From Desulfobacteraceae bacterium (GTDB taxonomy: Bacteria > Desulfobacterota > Desulfobacteria > Desulfobacterales > JAUWMJ01), in assembly GCA_030612225.1 (NCBI GenBank), contig JAUWOH010000075.1, positions 1 through 10,997 on the forward strand: a stretch of DNA of 10,997 bases, written 5' to 3'. Position 1 is the first letter of the stretch; each line of letters begins with the position of its first letter. Below are positions 6,189-10,997 of the stretch, in pieces. A program made the translations under genes and the position numbers. Under the pieces are notes generated by a model. It was not told where the DNA came from. It made no database searches and was given only the letters and a program-made list of their open reading frames with translations.

Positions 6189-7012
6189 TAGCTTGATTCT
6201 CTCGATAAAAATTTCAGAGCTCCTACCAGACCCCAATAGGCATAGGCGGAACCCTCTTCAATGTAGTGATATGGCCACAGTCCATTTGGCAACTGATTCT
6301 CAGCCAGCCAGTTAACCGCTTTTTCTATGACCTCTCTTTTGACCAGTTCAGGATAGGAAAGCAGACCCAGCAGTACAATTCCCGTTGACCAGGGATCACT
6401 TCCAATGGGGTGGTCTTTCCACGGTCCAAATCCACCATCTTCATTTTGTTCATCAGAAAGATAAGAATATGTTTCCTTAATCAAAGGACAATCATCAATA
6501 GTCACACCAGATGCGGAAAGACCCATTAAAAAAAAGCCCCCCTTGTAAGTGAGCCTGGTATTACCTTGAATATCCTTCCTCCACTCATTTTTTAGCCAAT
6601 TTACCGCCTTTGAGCCGGAAAGTTCCGGCAGCAAATGCAAAAGGAGACCTGTAACAGGAATGCGGGAGATGTCACGATTTGTTCTGCCCCAGCCGCCATC
6701 CTTATTTTTTTGATTACTAAGCCATTTGATTCCTTTTTTCAAAGGTTCTAAATTGTTATGATCTATGTGTCTCAGAAACGCCAAACTCCAAATGGTTTCC
6801 TCAACATCTGTCCATCCACCGTCTTCTTGTTGATTGTCGCAAATGCTGTTTTTACATTGAGCTGTGGCGGGATTATTGTGATTGCTGCCTGTAAGCAAGA
6901 GGCATGTTCCTAAGCGGGCAATTCTCACCACCTCTAAATTAAATTGCTCTAAAACGGTTACTAAAGCCGGTACGACTTTTTTTAATAAGCGGGTTTCGTA
7001 ATTCATTTTCAT
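6188..7012 (-). CDS. Prenyltransferase/squalene-cyclase-like QW-repeat protein
   Basis: This 274-residue protein has four QW-type repeats: QQEDGGW at 61-67, QKNKDGGW at 101-108, QNEDGGFGPW at 189-198 and QLPNGLW at 240-246. Each sits between paired helices, as in the alpha/alpha barrels of squalene-hopene cyclases and prenyltransferase beta subunits. It is less than half the length of a squalene-hopene cyclase and has no DxDD acid motif, so terpene cyclisation is unlikely. A single small barrel that binds a hydrophobic or peptide substrate is more plausible. No signal peptide is obvious, though LGTCLLLTGS at 34-43 is mildly hydrophobic. ATG 7012 is followed by ATG 7006; GGAATTGG precedes both. 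The first 74 bases overlap the upstream metallo-hydrolase gene, and the stop shares a base with the asnB start. Confidence 0.82.
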   Translation of the reverse strand: MKMNYETRLLKKVVPALVTVLEQFNLEVVRIARLGTCLLLTGSNHNNPATAQCKNSICDNQQEDGGWTDVEETIWSLAFLRHIDHNNLEPLKKGIKWLSNQKNKDGGWGRTNRDISRIPVTGLLLHLLPELSGSKAVNWLKNEWRKDIQGNTRLTYKGGFFLMGLSASGVTIDDCPLIKETYSYLSDEQNEDGGFGPWKDHPIGSDPWSTGIVLLGLLSYPELVKREVIEKAVNWLAENQLPNGLWPYHYIEEGSAYAYWGLVGALKFLSRESS

Positions 7013-10000
7013 CCAATTCCAGTTCGTTAATCTTTGGCAGATAATAACCTTCCTTCAATTCGTCATAATGTTTATTACATAAGTAAACTATTGCATTGTC
7101 CTTATCGGTTTCAACTGGTACAATTTTTTTAGGTGGATGTGCAGATTGGCAAACCCTGCAAAATACATGACCCTTTCGTTTATCCAGGACTACAGTCAAA
7201 CCGATATCCTCCGGCAAAACAGAGGTTTTATTTAATTTCGTACTTAATGTCTCACTTAAGGCCTCACTAATCTTTTTTGCCAAATCAGTTCTTAGGCCAC
7301 CTTTCATTTCTTCACAGAGTTCAGATATAATCAAAAGCTTCGGTTTCTTCTTATTCGCCAGCTTATCCGCCATCAAATAAAAACCCGGCAGATAGAGATG
7401 ATTTTCCCTCAAAAGTATCGTCTTAATATTGTTGATATGTTTCTTATCCTCTTTCTTGCATAAATCGGAAAGCTTTAGTTCAGGTTTTTTAAAAATATCA
7501 ACAATCCCGCCAATGTTCATGCAAATTACAGGACAATCTTTGTATTTTTCCTCAATACCATGGTACCATTGTGTATCTCCAGTAAAACCGATCAAGGGAT
7601 TATCCTTTTTATCATAAATAACATACCCAACAGAATCATAATCTGTTAAGTCACCATGGTTTGCTTTCGTAACTTTCAATTTAAAGCGGTTTAGAAAAGC
7701 GTTTTCGCCATATATTTCTTTATCGTTCTGATTAACTCTTATAATATCGTAAAACTCTTCTTTGCTCCCATTTATCTGTTCTGCAAAGTTTTGATGACAC
7801 CCATCCGTCATAAACAGGACAAGTTTTCGTTTTTTCCACTTTCCGTCAGTAAAGACCCTTTCCCCACATTTATTCATCTCGTGCACCAGCGTCATAATTG
7901 ACATGAAATCACTGGAATGGTCTGGGTGACTGTGGGTCATTAATATTGCGTTTATGTCCCGTATACTGAAACCTTCACCAAAAAAGTTTTCCAGAAAATT
8001 GAATCCTGGATCTATAATTAAACCTTCTTCAACTTCCCCTTTACCATTTGTCTTATAAACAAAATATCCACCACCTTTTTGTCCTACTTCGGAACCGCTT
8101 GAAAGGGCGGGCGTAAACGACTGCCATCTCCTTAAAACTGTTAACACATAATTATCCTCCAATGATGGGCGGCAAGATTGATAAATTAAGTGATCATAAA
8201 ACTTTTCTGTGTTCAAGCGAAGCTTCCTCGTGTAAAAATCACAATTCATTTTGTTATTGATAAATTCTGCAACTGGCTTAAGGTCATTGTCTTGTGGTAA
8301 ATTATATATATTGTTATTTGTTATTTCGTCGTCAAGAGATTTAATGACTTTTTCAAATTCATTCTTTTCGTCATCGGATTCAAAAGGAAGGAGTTTCTCT
8401 TTTGCTTTGAACCAATCAATTAAATCGTTTCCTGTTGTTTTCTTTAATGTTTTTACAAGTTTTTCCTTTTCGTAGTTTGTCCATGGCTTTTTGAAAGCCC
8501 TTCCTCCCTCATCGCTCAAAATTTTTTCAATAAGCTCAATTTGGTATTTAAGATACTTGTTGCGCTCTTTCTTATTCTCTTCTTTCCCCGTCTCGTATTG
8601 CTGAAGAATTTTTTCTTGGCATTTCATGAATTTTTCAACAAGGTCTCTTTTCCTGGAAATCCATTCTCGTTCTTTTATTTTTTGAAAAATGTTTTGATAA
8701 GTATTGCGCGGATCTTCATCTAATTTTTTCAGCCAACCGACCTTTTCCATATCTGTCGTAAGTGAAAAAATGGTGCTCTCTAAAAAAGTTACCGCGAAAT
8801 CAGACCAGTCAGAACTGTCATGATCTTCATCGGCTATTTGTTCTGTACATATATTAAAAACTATTGTTAAAGCTTCATTCCTTTTATCAGCTTTTGCGGT
8901 CGATTTTGCATATTCCAAGAGATATAGTGCATTTACAGAAGTCAAGCGATTTTTAATGACCGGATGTCCATTAATAAAATCTTTATCTTTAATAATTTCC
9001 AATGACTCTTTTAGAAGCTTATTCCTTTTACCTTTTCCCCAATATTCTTCAAAAGCCTCTAAGTAGATATTTTCAACCGGACTTTGCTTTTTTTTTAGTT
9101 GCTTATAAATGATACCACTATCTATTTTTGAAAACATATACTGTATGATGAATTTTGCTTTATAGTATCTTTCGATTTTTTTTGTTAGATCCGAATCACC
9201 TGATACTTGGTATTTTTCGGTTAAATTCTTAAAACTAAGGAACAGGTTCTCAATAACCTGTTCACGATCATGGCTCGAATTTAAATCTGAATAAGTCTCT
9301 GTAAGTTGATATTTTGTTGGCACATAAATCAGCCAATAAAAGATAGAAAAAAAATTGTCCGCATTTTTCTCGCCATATTCATCTTTGAATGCATCCCTTA
9401 ATTTCGCAAAATCCTTTTTTTCAAATGATTCCATAATTTCTGAAAAAGTTCTTATTGCTCCTTCGGTATCAATGTGGTCATGGGCAAGAGTTAATCCTTT
9501 ATTAAACAGAGCATACAATTCATAAGGGTGACGTATAGGTTTATCTTCATTGTTTTGTGGAAGCCAATCTTCGTTTAATTCTCTAAGTTCTAATAATGCT
9601 GTTTCAGCATAACCTATAGCAAGATGACCCTGGCTTACCGTACTGATTTCATTTAAGAAAATGATTCGAACTTGGTTTATTTCAACTTCCTTCTTTTCTT
9701 TTTTATTTTCAATTTCTTCCGGTTCTATTGGTCTTGCTGGAATTGTTTTGATTAGTGCCTCGGCAAGTTTTTGAAAAAGAATATTTACCTTTTTACGCTG
9801 GATATTTCTTTTGTTTTGATGGAGAATTCGCCGTATATATTTAGAATTTAATATGATTTCGAAGTAAGAATTAAAAACATTCTCCTCTTTCTCTGGCTTC
9901 TTACTTTGAATGTATTCAATTCTCTTATTTATCTTCTTCTCGGTCGGGTCTTTTATGCACTCTTTTATACACTTAATACCTATATCTTCTACTTCGTCCA

Positions 10001-10085
10001 AAGTAGCCGCGAAGTCGTCATATTCCTCGCAATCAATCAGGATGTCGAGAAGCAAACATTTTTCTTCTAATTGTTCAAAGGTCAT
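6939..10085 (-). CDS. Large protein: helical N-terminus, metallo-beta-lactamase fold, C-terminal zinc site
   Basis: This 1048-residue protein starts at ATG 10085; a GTG at 10094 is too close to the ribosome site. Residues 1 to about 640 are charged, Lys/Glu-rich and almost wholly helical, possibly TPR-like, with no domain I recognise. A metallo-beta-lactamase (MBL) domain follows. Its motifs are the strand GLIIDPGF, THSHPDH with H718, H720, D722 and H723, then H810 in ANHGD, D837 in FTGDTQW and probably H896 in RENHLYLPG. All metal ligands of a two-metal hydrolase are therefore present. Near the C-terminus CRVC (976, 979) and CNKH (1003, 1006) form a CxxC-x23-CxxH zinc site. MBL proteins hydrolyse nucleic acids, thioesters, lactones and more; the substrate here is unknown. 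The gene overlaps the methyltransferase by 11 bases and the QW-repeat gene by 74, and is more AT-rich than the methyltransferase gene. Confidence 0.88.
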   Translation of the reverse strand: MTFEQLEEKCLLLDILIDCEEYDDFAATLDEVEDIGIKCIKECIKDPTEKKINKRIEYIQSKKPEKEENVFNSYFEIILNSKYIRRILHQNKRNIQRKKVNILFQKLAEALIKTIPARPIEPEEIENKKEKKEVEINQVRIIFLNEISTVSQGHLAIGYAETALLELRELNEDWLPQNNEDKPIRHPYELYALFNKGLTLAHDHIDTEGAIRTFSEIMESFEKKDFAKLRDAFKDEYGEKNADNFFSIFYWLIYVPTKYQLTETYSDLNSSHDREQVIENLFLSFKNLTEKYQVSGDSDLTKKIERYYKAKFIIQYMFSKIDSGIIYKQLKKKQSPVENIYLEAFEEYWGKGKRNKLLKESLEIIKDKDFINGHPVIKNRLTSVNALYLLEYAKSTAKADKRNEALTIVFNICTEQIADEDHDSSDWSDFAVTFLESTIFSLTTDMEKVGWLKKLDEDPRNTYQNIFQKIKEREWISRKRDLVEKFMKCQEKILQQYETGKEENKKERNKYLKYQIELIEKILSDEGGRAFKKPWTNYEKEKLVKTLKKTTGNDLIDWFKAKEKLLPFESDDEKNEFEKVIKSLDDEITNNNIYNLPQDNDLKPVAEFINNKMNCDFYTRKLRLNTEKFYDHLIYQSCRPSLEDNYVLTVLRRWQSFTPALSSGSEVGQKGGGYFVYKTNGKGEVEEGLIIDPGFNFLENFFGEGFSIRDINAILMTHSHPDHSSDFMSIMTLVHEMNKCGERVFTDGKWKKRKLVLFMTDGCHQNFAEQINGSKEEFYDIIRVNQNDKEIYGENAFLNRFKLKVTKANHGDLTDYDSVGYVIYDKKDNPLIGFTGDTQWYHGIEEKYKDCPVICMNIGGIVDIFKKPELKLSDLCKKEDKKHINNIKTILLRENHLYLPGFYLMADKLANKKKPKLLIISELCEEMKGGLRTDLAKKISEALSETLSTKLNKTSVLPEDIGLTVVLDKRKGHVFCRVCQSAHPPKKIVPVETDKDNAIVYLCNKHYDELKEGYYLPKINELELDENELRNPLIKKSRTGFSNRFRAI

Positions 10086-10806
10086 TCTGGACACGCTCCT
10101 TTATTCTTTCGACTATAAGCTCTCTGTGCATTTTATTAAACTCAAAACCCACCGCATCCATATCATGTTCCAAAGCGACCGCGATATCCGTCCCTGAACC
10201 AGCAAACAGGCTGAGCAATCTCCCTCCCGGACAGGCAGTTGCGTCTAAAAGAAACCGGATGGTTTCTAAAGGCTTAGCTCCATCTTTAAACGGGCTGGAT
10301 TCAGCTTTAATAATAGGATGCGAGAAAACATCGGGGAAATCTCCCCCATGAAAAATAAAGCCCTTCGCCTCCTTTGTATAGTAGAGAACTGCTTCGTGAG
10401 AACGGCGGAAATTGGTGCCTTTATCAAAATCAAAATGATTTTCGTAGACCCAGGTTATCCATCGTCTGAAGTGAACGGAATATTCCTCATCCAGAACTGA
10501 TTTTATTATGCCGGCGCCTTCAGGATAATTGAAGATGAATAGGGAACCGGTTTTTTTTAAGTGTTTCAGGCAGGCATCAAAGAGGTTTCGGTAATGCTGC
10601 CGAAACCGCTCACGTCCCTCTTTGGTGTTAAGATCAAAATCATCCCACTCGCATTCAGGTTCCAAGATACCGTAGGGACCGTCGCAGATAATGATGTCGA
10701 AGGGTTCCAGTTTCAGATTTTTCAGATGGAGATTATTTTCAGGGCACAGCCATACGTCACAAGTTCGATGTTTACCTTGAATTTGAAAATTCAAGAAATC
10801 TTTCAT
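10075..10806 (-). CDS. Beta-class DNA N6-adenine or N4-cytosine methyltransferase
   Basis: This 243-residue protein has the order of a beta-class amino-methyltransferase. The catalytic motif IV, DGPYG, is at 42-46 (a DPPY variant), and a recognition region fills the middle, including RRWITWVYENHFDF and RRSHEAVLYYTK. The SAM-binding motif I, LFAGSGT (about 200-206), is near the C-terminus, followed by AVGFEFN. It should methylate the exocyclic amino group of A or C at a short DNA site; the site cannot be deduced. The second residue of motif IV is Gly rather than Pro, seen in some family members. ATG 10806 is preferred over TTG 10815, which lies 2 bases after AGGTC. No restriction endonuclease is visible; the next gene, which overlaps by 11 bases, encodes the MBL-fold protein. 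The Cys-rich peptide lies 43 bases upstream. Confidence 0.9.
   Translation of the reverse strand: MKDFLNFQIQGKHRTCDVWLCPENNLHLKNLKLEPFDIIICDGPYGILEPECEWDDFDLNTKEGRERFRQHYRNLFDACLKHLKKTGSLFIFNYPEGAGIIKSVLDEEYSVHFRRWITWVYENHFDFDKGTNFRRSHEAVLYYTKEAKGFIFHGGDFPDVFSHPIIKAESSPFKDGAKPLETIRFLLDATACPGGRLLSLFAGSGTDIAVALEHDMDAVGFEFNKMHRELIVERIKERVQNDL
10096..10100 (-). promoter_or_regulatory. Ribosome binding site of the metallo-hydrolase gene
   Basis: AGGAG on the minus strand lies 10 bases before ATG 10085 and only 1 base before the alternative GTG region at 10094. It favours the ATG. It lies within the last codons of the methyltransferase gene. Confidence 0.55.
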
Positions 10807-10843
10807 CTTTAACAAGACCTAATTTTTGGCATGACGAACCAAT

Positions 10844-10855
10844 AGATGATCATCT
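10844..10855. repeat. Perfect 12-base palindrome at the end of the peptide gene
   Basis: AGATGATCATCT is self-complementary over 12 bases and spans the TGA stop of the Cys-rich peptide. It could be a protein-binding site or a weak RNA stem between the peptide and methyltransferase genes. It has no loop and no following T-run in the gene direction, so it is not a standard terminator. Chance is possible. Confidence 0.35.
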
Positions 10856-10990
10856 GCAGCCATGACAGGATGAACACTGCCGGCAAACGATCCTTTTATT
10901 TGAGTCGTTTATTATTTCAACAGGGAAGTTCATGGTTTGTTCTTTTTTTAGAACGGGTTTTTTATACGCCTTTTTCGTGCCTTTCTTCAT
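10850..10990 (-). CDS. 46-residue Cys-rich peptide, candidate RiPP precursor
   Basis: ATG 10990 to TGA 10852-10850 encodes 46 residues. The N-terminal half is very basic (MKKGTKKAYKKPVLKKEQ) and contains Y9-x-x-P12-x-L14, resembling the YxxPxL leader motif bound by the peptide-recognition element of lasso and some other RiPP pathways. The sequence FPVEIIND follows. The end is CRQCSSCHGCR, with Cys at 36, 39, 42 and 45 spaced exactly CxxCxxCxxC and only Arg after the last. A leader plus a compact Cys core suggests a ribosomally made peptide that is later modified. Four evenly spaced Cys could alternatively bind a metal or Fe-S cluster. Purines (AAGAA) precede the ATG, but the window ends 7 bases upstream. 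It lies 43 bases before the methyltransferase and is probably cotranscribed. The ORF reading is certain; the RiPP role is inference. Confidence 0.7.
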   Translation of the reverse strand: MKKGTKKAYKKPVLKKEQTMNFPVEIINDSNKRIVCRQCSSCHGCR

Positions 10991-10997
10991 TTCTTAT

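Noticed and set aside
4362..6236. Longer start of the AsnB-like protein at 6236
   Set aside because: It would place 16 residues before the catalytic Cys, which must become the N-terminus after Met removal.
6188..7012. Squalene-hopene or other terpene cyclase
   Set aside because: Less than half the required length and no DxDD motif; only the repeat family is supported.
10939..10963. Hairpin GTTCT...AGAAC followed by a T-run on the + strand, like a terminator
   Set aside because: The stem is only 5 base pairs, and the bases are explained by Lys-rich codons of the minus-strand peptide gene. No + strand gene precedes it.
3332..10990. Complete lasso peptide cluster
   Set aside because: The AsnB homologue and YxxPxL leader motif are suggestive, but no transglutaminase-like protease or transporter is present, and the core lacks a Gly/Ala/Cys start with an Asp/Glu 7-9 residues on in lasso form.

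Overview
The window is a stretch of a moderately AT-rich bacterial chromosome. It looks like accessory DNA: a toxin-antitoxin pair, a family that is known to be sporadically distributed, and a DNA methyltransferase without a visible restriction partner. No rRNA, tRNA, CRISPR array or transposase is visible. Nothing fixes the taxon; a Gram-negative environmental bacterium is a guess.

The left third is on the + strand. It begins with the C-terminal end of an antitoxin (1-126) overlapping a ParE/RelE-family toxin (120-422). A short DprA-like Rossmann protein follows (446-1099), then a tiny ORF touching its stop codon and an AT-rich gap that may be a decayed gene (1099-1417). Next is a tightly overlapping three-gene operon (1418-3328) headed by a TIGR04255-family protein and followed by two conserved-looking proteins of unknown function.

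The right two thirds are one tightly packed minus-strand operon, read from right to left. It starts with a 46-residue Cys-rich peptide ending CRQCSSCHGCR (10990-10850), which has the look of a ribosomally made, modified peptide (RiPP) precursor. Then come a beta-class DNA N6/N4 methyltransferase (10806-10075), a 1048-residue protein with a large helical N-terminus, a metallo-beta-lactamase fold and a C-terminal zinc site (10085-6939), a half-size squalene-cyclase-like QW-repeat protein (7012-6188), a glutamine-dependent asparagine synthetase homologue (6188-4362) and a GT4 glycosyltransferase (4459-3332). From the methyltransferase onward every gene overlaps the next, by 11, 74, 1 and 98 bases. 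The two operons converge with only 3 bases between their stop codons.

The part most worth attention is the minus-strand operon. A Cys-rich peptide with a YxxPxL leader motif lies upstream of enzymes that could form amides, bind or shape a hydrophobic substrate, hydrolyse and glycosylate. No system I know has this set. It may be a new peptide-modification cluster. It could also be two modules joined together: a methyltransferase plus metallohydrolase, and a surface-sugar AsnB/glycosyltransferase pair. The TIGR04255 three-gene operon is a second candidate for an undescribed system.
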